Origin: Azoarcus sp.
GTDB taxonomy: Bacteria > Pseudomonadota > Gammaproteobacteria > Burkholderiales > Rhodocyclaceae
Assembly (NCBI GenBank): GCA_031282905.1
Contig: JAITCV010000238.1
Span: 1 to 14,049, forward strand
DNA length: 14,049 nucleotides
Direction of reading: 5' to 3'
Shown: one piece after another, positions 8,489-14,049 of the stretch
Layout of the letters: every line of letters starts with the position of its first letter
Numbering within the stretch: position 1 is the first letter of the stretch
The notes under the pieces: generated by a model
Seen by the model: the letters and a program-made list of their open reading frames with translations, nothing else
Told to the model about the DNA's origin: nothing
Database searches by the model: none
Position numbers and translations under genes: made by a program

Positions 8489-9238
8489 ATGTTCAATCGA
8501 TTACGTGAAGAGTTGGTCAGTATTCGCAATCGCGACCCCGCCGCACGTTCGACCTGGGAAGTCCTGAGTTGTTATCCCGGCGTACACGCGCTTTTCCTGC
8601 ACCGCGTCGCCCATGCCGCATGGCGCTGGCGCTGGCACTGGCTGGGGCGTTTCATCAGCCATATCGGGCGATTTCTCACCGGCATCGAAATCCACCCCGC
8701 GGCGGAGATCGGCAGACGGGTATTCATCGATCATGGCATGGGCGTGGTGATCGGCGAAACCGCGGTAGTCGGCGACGACTGCACGATTTACCAGGGCGTC
8801 ACCCTGGGTGGTACCTCGCTCTACCGCGACACCAAACGCCATCCGACTCTGGGCAAAGGCGTCGTGGTTGGCGCGGGCGCCAAGGTGCTGGGCGGTTTCG
8901 AAGTGGGCGAGGGCGCGCGCATCGGCTCCAATGCCGTGGTGGTCAAACCTGTGCCCGCCGGCGCCACCGCCGTCGGCAACCCCGCCCGCATCATCATCCC
9001 CGGCGCGGCCACCGAACCGGCACCGCAAAGTGTTTTTTCCGCCTATGGCATCGTCGCCCGGGAAATGAGCGACCCCTTGGCGCACGCTTTTCACAGCCTG
9101 ATCGATCACGCAGCGGATACCGACCGCCGTTTCCAGCTCCTCGTCGAGCGTCTTGACGCAGCCGGCATCAAGCTCGGCCCGGCGGTGGAAGCGCAGGATG
9201 ATTTCGACGCATCGGAATTGGCGAAGATGGTGGATTGA
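8489..9238 (+). CDS. cysE: Serine O-acetyltransferase CysE
   Basis: Acetylates L-serine with acetyl-CoA to O-acetylserine, the precursor used by cysteine synthase. The 249-residue protein has the short N-terminal helical domain typical of the EpsC/plant-like form rather than the 273-residue enteric one. Motifs are ARSTWEVLSCYPGVHALFLHRVAH (19-42), GIEIHPAAEIGRRVFIDHGMGVVIGETAVVGD (65-96, including the catalytic His82 region), GVTLGGTS (103-110), KRHPTLG (116-122) and the left-handed beta-helix hexapeptides to NPARII (164-169). The C-terminal tail to residue 249 is acidic and probably flexible. It starts 15 bases after trmJ, in the same transcription unit. Feedback inhibition by cysteine is a family property not testable here. 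Confidence 0.95.
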   Translation: MFNRLREELVSIRNRDPAARSTWEVLSCYPGVHALFLHRVAHAAWRWRWHWLGRFISHIGRFLTGIEIHPAAEIGRRVFIDHGMGVVIGETAVVGDDCTIYQGVTLGGTSLYRDTKRHPTLGKGVVVGAGAKVLGGFEVGEGARIGSNAVVVKPVPAGATAVGNPARIIIPGAATEPAPQSVFSAYGIVAREMSDPLAHAFHSLIDHAADTDRRFQLLVERLDAAGIKLGPAVEAQDDFDASELAKMVD

Positions 9239-9526
9239 GCGGCCGAGTGACAGTTCAGGAGATCGAGCGTGATGAGGAGAGCGATAAATCCCCCCATTGT
9301 TTGAGATAAATGGGGACTGACCGGGATGCCGCTTTTCAAGTCACGAAAACATGCTATTTAGATTGCATCGGCCAGATATGATTGGATGATTGCCAGCGCC
9401 GTCGCCTCATCGTCGGCCAGACACTGGAAGCGAGTAGACAGTGCAATGGCACGGCGAAGTCGACAAAGTCACGGACGATTTTGAAATGAAATCACCCATC
9501 ATACAATTGCACAGGACACCTATAGT
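9239..9526. other. Gene-free spacer with possible coding relic
   Basis: CCCCATT (9292-9298) and AATGGGG (9309-9315) form a 7-bp hairpin with a 10-nt loop after cysE but without a T-tract, so it is at best a weak, factor-assisted stop. On the minus strand, 9358-9468 is open and reads ...RRAIALSTRFQCLADDEATALAIIQSYLADAI and then a stop. The composition looks like real coding sequence, and it may be the C-terminal remnant of a lost gene; I cannot name it. Confidence 0.35.
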
Positions 9527-9778
9527 CTATGAATCTACTATCCTGGTAATATATATATCCCATCCTCTTGATTTAACCTCATCTAATGTTGGATCATCAA
9601 AATTACCCGAAAGATCCACAAGCATTTTAGTTTCATCATTCGTATCTTCCATGTTACTCCATGATGCCTCACATTCTCCACAAGATAAAAACAGCTCTCC
9701 AGTATCACGGCTGATGGAAATAACCAATCTGTCCTGATGGCACCTTGGACATACGATGGTTTCAAATAGCTTTGTCAT
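9527..9778 (-). CDS. Small zinc-ribbon-like hypothetical protein
   Basis: An 83-residue product I do not recognise. It carries two CxxC pairs, CPRC at 10-13 and CGEC at 33-36, 19 residues apart and separated by a short strand-rich segment (RLVISISRDTGELFLS), the layout of a zinc ribbon. The acidic second half (MEDTNDETKMLVDLSGNFDDPTLDEVKSRGWD) looks like a separate small domain. Start ATG 9778 overlaps the stop of the upstream membrane-protein gene as ATGA, so translation is likely coupled. The gene is clearly more AT-rich than cysE or btuB nearby, suggesting later acquisition. Protein-protein or nucleic-acid binding is possible; no function is claimed. Confidence 0.7.
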   Translation of the reverse strand: MTKLFETIVCPRCHQDRLVISISRDTGELFLSCGECEASWSNMEDTNDETKMLVDLSGNFDDPTLDEVKSRGWDIYITRIVDS

Positions 9779-10029
9779 GATAACGCATCAACCCACGCAA
9801 AGCATATAGCGACAGCAGCAACAACAAGGATGAATTGAAAAACAAGGCGGAGAATCAACGCCATGAAATTCATCATCGACTCTATGTGTCCTGCCTTGAC
9901 TATGCAGGTGGCGAATATCTCCGTAAATGTCAAGATAGCTGCAATGATTAATACTACGAAGGAATAGCCTACTTGATTGATAAACGCATTGAGGACAGCC
10001 AGCACGAATACAGGAACGAACGGGGACAT
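9775..10029 (-). CDS. Small membrane protein
   Basis: An 84-residue, very hydrophobic product I do not recognise. I see three likely membrane segments: about 5-20 (VPVFVLAVLNAFINQV with the first residues of the next), 22-43 (YSFVVLIIAAILTFTEIFATCI) and 54-80 (NFMALILRLVFQFILVVAAVAICFAW). Start ATG 10029 is preceded by GAGAAAA at a plausible ribosome-binding distance, and an extended -10 lies about 40 bases further upstream. The zinc-ribbon gene follows with an ATGA overlap, so the two form a compact operon. AT-rich composition is shared with that partner and differs from the flanking housekeeping genes. A membrane plus soluble partner pair could be of immunity or stress type, but nothing in the sequence proves this. 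Confidence 0.7.
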   Translation of the reverse strand: MSPFVPVFVLAVLNAFINQVGYSFVVLIIAAILTFTEIFATCIVKAGHIESMMNFMALILRLVFQFILVVAAVAICFAWVDALS

Positions 10030-10071
10030 GATTTTCTCATGGTTGAGGGAGACTTCTCGGGATGACTCTGT

Positions 10072-10080
10072 ATTGTATCA
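10072..10080 (-). promoter_or_regulatory. Candidate promoter for the small membrane/zinc-ribbon pair
   Basis: On the minus strand, TGATACAAT gives an extended -10 (TG, one base, TACAAT) 43 bases upstream of the start at 10029. No convincing -35 element lies at 16-18 bases, so this relies on the extended -10. Confidence 0.4.
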
Positions 10081-10289
10081 CCGTGTCTTGGACATTTTGG
10101 GTAAAAACGCTTTGCAAACAAAGGAACGACTTTTCGATATATCAATATGAATGTTCTTTGCTGCGCATCTTTCCAGGACCATGCAAGCATCCTCGCCTTC
10201 CCGTGAACACTCCTCTGCATCCCGCCACCCTTGCCTTCCTTGCCGACTTCGCCGCCGCTGTATCCTGTTCAAATATGCCCGGGAGACGG
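10081..10289. other. Spacer between the minus-strand pair and the btu promoter
   Basis: No gene, repeat or RNA structure that I can support. Composition changes from AT-rich at the left to GC-rich near 10170, marking the edge of the AT-rich patch that holds the two small genes. Confidence 0.4.
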
Positions 10290-10320
10290 TGGACAGGAGG
10301 CGATCCTGAGTCTGTATAAT
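10290..10320 (+). promoter_or_regulatory. Promoter of the cobalamin riboswitch/btuB transcript
   Basis: A perfect TATAAT at 10315-10320 and TGGACA at 10290-10295 (five of six with the -35 consensus) are separated by 19 bases, slightly long. Transcription would start near 10327, just at the 5' edge of the riboswitch. Confidence 0.6.
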
Positions 10321-10327
10321 CCCCGCT

Positions 10328-10500
10328 TCGTTCAAGGTGCCGCGGTCGAGTTCTTCGGTCGCGGTCAAACGGGAAAGCGGTGCGTTCTTCGGGACAAAGC
10401 CGCTGCTGCCCCCGCAACGGTAAGCAGGTGCGGGCGCGCCACACATGCCACTGGGAAAATTGTCCTGGGAAGGCGGCGCGTCAAGACCTGCCAGCCCGGA
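10328..10500 (+). ncRNA. Cobalamin (B12) riboswitch
   Basis: The conserved elements occur in the canonical order: CAAGGTGCC at the 5' side (10333-10341), GGTCAAACGGGAAAGCGGTG (10363-10382), the B12-box-like GCTGCCCCCGCAACGGTAA (10405-10423), GCCACTG (10447-10453), GGGAAGGCG (10467-10475) and the closing AGACCTGCC (10484-10492). It precedes a BtuB-type receptor gene by about 160 nt, which is its classic target. Binding of adenosylcobalamin should lower btuB expression. The exact ends are approximate. Confidence 0.93.
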
Positions 10501-10553
10501 AACCGGCCAGGGACGACAACCGAAAGCGTCAACTTCACGTGGGGTGGAAAAGG

Positions 10554-10587
10554 ACGCAGGCCATTTTTGTTTGCGCCCGCGTTTTTT
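10554..10587 (+). terminator. Leader terminator, probable riboswitch expression platform
   Basis: ACGCAGGC (10554-10561) pairs with GCCCGCGT (10575-10582) with one A-C mismatch and a 13-nt loop, followed by six T (10582-10587). It lies between the riboswitch core and the btuB start, so premature termination in the ligand-bound state is the natural reading. Outer pairing of CGTGGG (10538-10543) with CCCACG (10588-10593) could offer a larger alternative fold. GCGTC at 10478-10482 or 10526-10530 could pair with GACGC at 10553-10557 as an antiterminator. Confidence 0.6.
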
Positions 10588-10659
10588 CCCACGCCGAAGC
10601 GGATGTTTTCTTTCGTTTACCGCATGATCTGGCGGGGATGCCAGACGCAGGGAAAAATC

Positions 10660-12567
10660 ATGTCCACTTCTTTGAAATCGCTTGCGGTGTTCTTGCCGCT
10701 TTGTTTTGTCGCTTCCGCTTCGGCGCAGGAGACTCTTCTCGACCCCGTCATCGTCACCGCGACCCGCCAGCCCATGCACGCCTCGGAGGCGCTTGCCGAT
10801 GTCACAGTGATCTCGCGCGAGGAAATCGAGAAAAGCGGTCAGGACACCATCATCGACTTGCTCGCCCGCCAGCCCGGCATCCAGATCGCGACCAATGGCG
10901 GGCCAGGCACGGCCGCCAGTCTTTACATCCGTGGGGCGAATTCCAACCAGAGCAAAATACTGCTTGATGGCATCAGCATCAATTCCATCGATGGTTCCGG
11001 CTCGCCGCTGCGCTTCTTGCCGCTTGCCAATGTCGAACGCATTGAAATCCTGCGCGGCCCGGCCTCCACGCTCTACGGCGCGGACGCGCTTGGCGGCGTC
11101 ATCAACGTCATCACCCGCCGCGGACAGTCCGGCCTGCGCTTTGATGGGTTCGCGGGCTATGGTAGTCACGATACCCAGCAAGCCAGCGCCGGCTTGTCCG
11201 GCGGCAATGAGCACTGGCGTTTCAGGGTGGAAGCCAACCACTACCAGACCGAGGGCATTTCCGCCCAGCGTCATGGCACGAACAAGGACGCGGACGATGA
11301 TGCCTATCGCAATACGGGCGGCGCGGCCTCTCTTTCCTTTCTGCCAAAGGAAGGACACGAAATCGGCGTCAGTTACCGCAACAACAAGGGGGTAGCCCAT
11401 TACGACGGCGGCAATACGCCGCCGGATGGCGAGTACAACAACCGCAGCCGTTTCGACATCAGGCAATGGCAATTGTTCAGCAAGAACCGTTTCCTGGATA
11501 ATTGGACCAGCACACTGCAATATGGCGTGTCCGAAGATCATCAAAAGAACTATTCCTGGAATGCCTGGGGTTTTCCGCCCGCCGAGGATATTTCTTCGAC
11601 GCACAGCAAGAACCGGCAGGTTTCCTGGCAGAACGATATCAAACTGCCGCTGGGGCACGCGCTCTTCATGGTGGAACACTCGAAACAACGTGTCTATCCG
11701 CATGGTGCGGATTATCAGGAAACGCCCGAAATCCGTAATGCTTCCCTGTTGGCCGGATGGACGGCGAGCGTGGGAAAACATCATTGGCAATTGAATGTCC
11801 GGCGTGACAATCATTCCGAATTCGACGGCAAGACCACTTATGGCGCGGCCTATGGCTATCAGGTGACCGATACGCTGCGCGCGCACCTCAGCCATGGCAC
11901 GGCGTTCCGCGCGCCCAACGTCTATGAGTTGTTCATGCGCAATCCGTCATGGTGGTTCCAGGGCAATCCCGACTTGAAACCGGAAGAATCGAGAAACAAC
12001 GAAATCGGCGTGACCTGGGAGCAGGGCGGACATCAGGCTTCGGCCACCTATTACCACAATCGCGTCAGGAACCTGATTTCCGGAACGGGAACAGATCCGG
12101 CCACCGGCTTCACCACTTATGAAAATATCAACAAGGCGCTGCTGGAAGGCGTGACCCTGGCCTATCAGGGCCGTTTCGGCGCGTGGCATCTTGCCGCCTC
12201 TTACGACTGGCTGAACGCGGAAAACCAGGGCAAGACGGCCGATGGCGTGGGCTATGAACGGCTTGGCCGCCGCGCGCGCAACAAGGCGACGGTGGCACTG
12301 ACCCATGTGTGGGGCAATCTGGAAACGGGGGTTGAAGTGGTGGGCGTCGGCCGTCGTTATGATGGCAATTACCGCAAGGATGCCACGCGGAAAGAAGAAC
12401 TGGGCGGCTATGGCCTCACCAATTTGACCGTCCGTTACGCGCTGACCAAGGACCTTGAATTGGAAGGGCGGCTCAACAATATCTTTGACAAGAAGTACGA
12501 AACCGCCAGGTATTACGGCACGGATGGCTTCAATGCCTTTATCGGTCTGCGCTATTCGCCGCGATGA
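10660..12567 (+). CDS. btuB: TonB-dependent outer-membrane vitamin B12 receptor BtuB
   Basis: Imports cobalamin across the outer membrane using TonB-ExbBD energy. The 635-residue precursor (E. coli 614) has a signal peptide (1-22, cleavage after ASA), a TonB box near 28-34 (DPVIVTA), a plug domain about 40-155 (VTVISREEIEKSGQDTIIDLLARQPG, IRGANSNQSKILLDGI, LRGPASTLYGADALGGVINVIT) and then a 22-strand barrel with the C-terminal NNIFDKKYETARYYGTDGFNAFIGLRYSP motif. ATG 10660 is preceded by AGGGA with six bases between. The frame is open well upstream, through the riboswitch, but that part is not coding. Identity as BtuB rather than another TonB receptor rests on the riboswitch plus btuF and btuC next to it. 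The last residue is Arg rather than the common terminal Phe. Confidence 0.94.
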   Translation: MSTSLKSLAVFLPLCFVASASAQETLLDPVIVTATRQPMHASEALADVTVISREEIEKSGQDTIIDLLARQPGIQIATNGGPGTAASLYIRGANSNQSKILLDGISINSIDGSGSPLRFLPLANVERIEILRGPASTLYGADALGGVINVITRRGQSGLRFDGFAGYGSHDTQQASAGLSGGNEHWRFRVEANHYQTEGISAQRHGTNKDADDDAYRNTGGAASLSFLPKEGHEIGVSYRNNKGVAHYDGGNTPPDGEYNNRSRFDIRQWQLFSKNRFLDNWTSTLQYGVSEDHQKNYSWNAWGFPPAEDISSTHSKNRQVSWQNDIKLPLGHALFMVEHSKQRVYPHGADYQETPEIRNASLLAGWTASVGKHHWQLNVRRDNHSEFDGKTTYGAAYGYQVTDTLRAHLSHGTAFRAPNVYELFMRNPSWWFQGNPDLKPEESRNNEIGVTWEQGGHQASATYYHNRVRNLISGTGTDPATGFTTYENINKALLEGVTLAYQGRFGAWHLAASYDWLNAENQGKTADGVGYERLGRRARNKATVALTHVWGNLETGVEVVGVGRRYDGNYRKDATRKEELGGYGLTNLTVRYALTKDLELEGRLNNIFDKKYETARYYGTDGFNAFIGLRYSPR

Positions 12568-13372
12568 ATGCAGCCAGGGCAAAAGGGGGCGAAGGCGTTT
12601 CGCCCCTTTTTGGCTTTTTTTCGTCTTTTGTTTCGTCATGCCCGCCATGGGGCAGACGCCACAAAGAATCGTCTCGCTCGACCTGTGCACGGATTGGATG
12701 CTTGCAAGATATGTCGAGAAAGCACGTGTCGCGGCGCTCTCCCCGATGCAGCGCCGTTACCTGGCCCCCTGGATGCCGCGTGACTGGCCTCTTCACGATG
12801 GCGCGCTGGAGAGCATCGTCTTGTTGAAGCCGGATCTGGTCATTGCCGGGGAATACACCGCGTTTGTCTTGCGCGAGCAGTTGAAACATCTCGGTCTGCG
12901 CGTCGAAATCCTGCCGCTGCCCACGACGCTTGCCGCCGTGGGCGATTACGAGCGGCGTTTCCTCGCCCTGGTGGGATTGCCGCAGGAAGCCGCCAGCGTC
13001 ATGCCGCCGCGCCATGCCACGCCAGCCCGGCCCCGACGCCTTCTGCTTCTGGGGGCCAACGGCATCGGCACGGGAAGCGGCACTTTCGAAGATGCCTTGC
13101 TCACCCGTTCCGGCTGGCGAAATCATGTTAACGATATGGGCTACGTCCGGCTCGATCTGGAAAACATCGTCCGCGATCCGCCGGACGCCATATTGCAGGC
13201 TTCGCCTGCCGGCCCCGCGTTGGCCAACGCCTTCATCGAACATCCCGCGTGGCGCGCCATCGAGCCCAAGCCCTATGTGTTTGCCACGGATTACTGGCGC
13301 TGGCAGTGTCCCGGCCCGTGGTCATGGGAACTGATCGGGGAACTGGAACAACAGAGGGCGGAAGACAGATGA
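12533..13372 (+). CDS. btuF: Periplasmic cobalamin-binding protein BtuF
   Basis: Class III (FecB/BtuF) substrate-binding protein that would hand B12 from the periplasm to the BtuCD transporter. The mature part begins QTPQRIVSLDLCTDWMLARYV, the family N-terminal strand-helix, followed by LESIVLLKPDLVIAG and a C-terminal lobe with DLENIVRDPPDAIL; length is about 279 residues (E. coli precursor 266). The start is difficult. A signal peptide is visible as KRGRRR-FAPFWLFFVFCFVMPAMG, and the only start codons ahead of it are ATG 12533 (or 12524), inside the end of btuB. ATG 12638 would remove the signal peptide. The signal-peptide codons coincide with the terminator at 12581-12611. Siderophore binding is an alternative, but the riboswitch and btuB favour B12. 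Confidence 0.85.
   Translation: MPLSVCAIRRDECSQGKRGRRRFAPFWLFFVFCFVMPAMGQTPQRIVSLDLCTDWMLARYVEKARVAALSPMQRRYLAPWMPRDWPLHDGALESIVLLKPDLVIAGEYTAFVLREQLKHLGLRVEILPLPTTLAAVGDYERRFLALVGLPQEAASVMPPRHATPARPRRLLLLGANGIGTGSGTFEDALLTRSGWRNHVNDMGYVRLDLENIVRDPPDAILQASPAGPALANAFIEHPAWRAIEPKPYVFATDYWRWQCPGPWSWELIGELEQQRAEDR
12581..12611 (+). terminator. Strong intrinsic terminator behind btuB, inside the btuF 5' region
   Basis: AAAAGGGGGCGAA (12581-12593) pairs with TTCGCCCCTTTT (12599-12610), a 12-bp stem with one bulged G and a GGCGT loop, ending in a T-tract (12607-12611) with more T-rich sequence after. It begins 13 bases after the btuB stop. The same bases encode the charged part of the btuF signal peptide. 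Confidence 0.82.
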
Positions 13373-13384
13373 CAACGAAGAGTC

Positions 13385-13412
13385 GAATGACTGGCGGCTT
13401 TGCCGCCCATTC
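13385..13412. repeat. Hairpin behind btuF
   Basis: GGCGGC (13393-13398) and GCCGCC (13402-13407) pair over a TTT loop, with outer GAATG/CATTC (13385-13389 and 13408-13412). It has no T-tract, so it is more likely an RNA-stabilising or repeat-derived hairpin than an intrinsic terminator. Confidence 0.5.
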
Positions 13413-13422
13413 AATGACAAAA

Positions 13423-13467
13423 GGGCGCGGGCATCTCGCCCGCGGCGGGCAGGATGCCCGCGCTCCC
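13423..13467. repeat. REP-like GC-rich palindrome
   Basis: GCGCGGGCATC (13425-13435) pairs with GATGCCCGCGC (13453-13463), and inside it GCCCGC (13438-13443) pairs with GCGGGC (13445-13450). The bordering GGG and CCC extend the outer stem. The wording (CGCGGGCATC...GATGCCCGCG) matches a type of dispersed intergenic palindrome common in GC-rich proteobacteria. It occupies the 198-bp gap between btuF and btuC and may stabilise upstream mRNA or mark a mobile REP/MITE element. Confidence 0.65.
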
Positions 13468-13570
13468 GGCTTTCTGATATCCGTTTTTCGTTTTCTGGAT
13501 TGCCGCTGGTCCGCAGTCTTCGTCATGACGAAAATGATGGCTCAGCGGAAATCATGAACAGGTTCTTGCA

Positions 13571-14049
13571 ATGAAACTTTCCAGGCTGCCCAACCTGTGG
13601 CTTGCGGTACTTTTACTGGCCGTTTTCCTGCTCTCACTTTCCTGGGGATCGGTCTCCATCCCGGTTTTTGCGGGGCTGGTCGGCTGGTTGAAAGGGGAGG
13701 GCGGGCTTGCTGCGCTCATCATGGGCGAAATTCGCCTGCCGCGCGCGTTGCTGGCATTTTCCGTCGGTGCGGCGCTGGGCTTGAGCGGCGCGGCGCTGCA
13801 AGGGCTGTTGCGCAATCCGCTGGCCGACCCCAGCCTGACCGGAGCAAGCCAGGGCGCGGCCTTGGGCGCGGCCAGTGTGTTTTATTTTGGCTTGTTCCAG
13901 GCGGCAGGCGCGCTCGCGCCCGCGCTGGCCGGACTCATCGGCGCGGGGCTGACGCTTTGGGCGATGTTGTGGCTGGCGGGCTCCGGCCGTCCGGCGCTGC
14001 TGTTGATGGCGGGGCTGGCGGTTTCCAGCCTGAGCGGCGCGGCGCTGGC
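13571..14049 (+). CDS. btuC: Cobalamin ABC transporter permease BtuC (3' partial)
   Basis: FecCD/BtuC-type inner-membrane permease; two copies form the channel that works with the BtuD ATPase and receives B12 from BtuF. The frame is open from ATG 13571 to the window end (159 codons), about half of the usual 330 residues. Visible are the first membrane helix (LWLAVLLLAVFLLSLSWGSV, about 8-27), the family signature GEIRLPRALLAFSVGAALGLSGAALQG with RNPLADPSLTG following (about 52-90), and at least two further hydrophobic segments rich in Gly and Ala. ACAGG at 13558-13562 is a moderate ribosome-binding site eight bases before the ATG. Specificity for B12 rather than iron chelates is inferred from btuB, btuF and the riboswitch. 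Confidence 0.9.
   Translation, partial: MKLSRLPNLWLAVLLLAVFLLSLSWGSVSIPVFAGLVGWLKGEGGLAALIMGEIRLPRALLAFSVGAALGLSGAALQGLLRNPLADPSLTGASQGAALGAASVFYFGLFQAAGALAPALAGLIGAGLTLWAMLWLAGSGRPALLLMAGLAVSSLSGAAL

Noticed and set aside
9288..9316. Intrinsic terminator of cysE
   Set aside because: The hairpin is real, but it lacks a T-tract on either strand, so it is described only as part of the spacer.
10078..11895. 605-codon minus-strand open frame opposite btuB
   Set aside because: It covers the riboswitch and the well-supported btuB on the other strand; no domain is recognisable.
13249..13557. Plus-strand open frame ending ...ARGGQDARAPGF...
   Set aside because: The ARGGQDARAP-type wording is the translation of the REP-like palindrome, a well-known source of false proteins.

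Overview
The window is about 14 kb of mostly GC-rich chromosome. Gene content and order (folD-purE-purK-tsaC; suhB divergent from trmJ-cysE; a B12-uptake locus btuB-btuF-btuC under a cobalamin riboswitch) suggest a proteobacterium, most likely a betaproteobacterium. This rests on remembered gene order and protein character, not on a search.

Left part (1-4540): the 3' end of a DUF1703-type PD-(D/E)XK protein, then a plus-strand cluster folD-purE-purK-tsaC with overlapping stops and starts (ATGA at folD/purE and purK/tsaC). FolD supplies formyl-tetrahydrofolate for purine synthesis, PurK and PurE carry out the CO2-fixing steps on aminoimidazole ribonucleotide, and TsaC/Sua5 makes threonylcarbamoyl-AMP for tRNA t6A. 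The tsaC frame runs through the promoter of a tRNA-Ala(CGC) gene and stops inside the tRNA.

Middle part (4533-5763): a scar of mobile DNA. A 13-bp direct repeat containing the tRNA 3' end flanks 225 bp that hold a terminator, arm-site-like repeats and only the first 23 codons of a P4-type integrase, so a tRNA-integrated island has collapsed to a stub. The tRNA's presumed original terminator follows the second repeat, and directly behind it lies a compact ORF-less group IIC intron-like RNA (about 385 nt) whose domain V loop carries a 7-bp tandem duplication. An AT-rich secreted hypothetical protein gene follows on the minus strand.

Right of this: an HDOD regulator (minus), suhB (minus) divergent from trmJ and cysE (plus), then an AT-rich minus-strand pair encoding a small zinc-ribbon protein and a small membrane protein joined by an ATGA overlap.

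Right end (10290-14049): promoter, cobalamin riboswitch, leader terminator, btuB (outer-membrane receptor), a strong terminator, btuF (periplasmic binding protein) whose signal-peptide codons run through that terminator, a REP-like palindrome, and the 5' part of btuC (inner-membrane permease). Together these form a B12 import route controlled by the riboswitch. The most unusual parts are the tRNA/integrase stub/IIC intron scar and the terminator inside the btuF signal-peptide region. I see no CRISPR array, no complete insertion sequence and no recognisable defence system.
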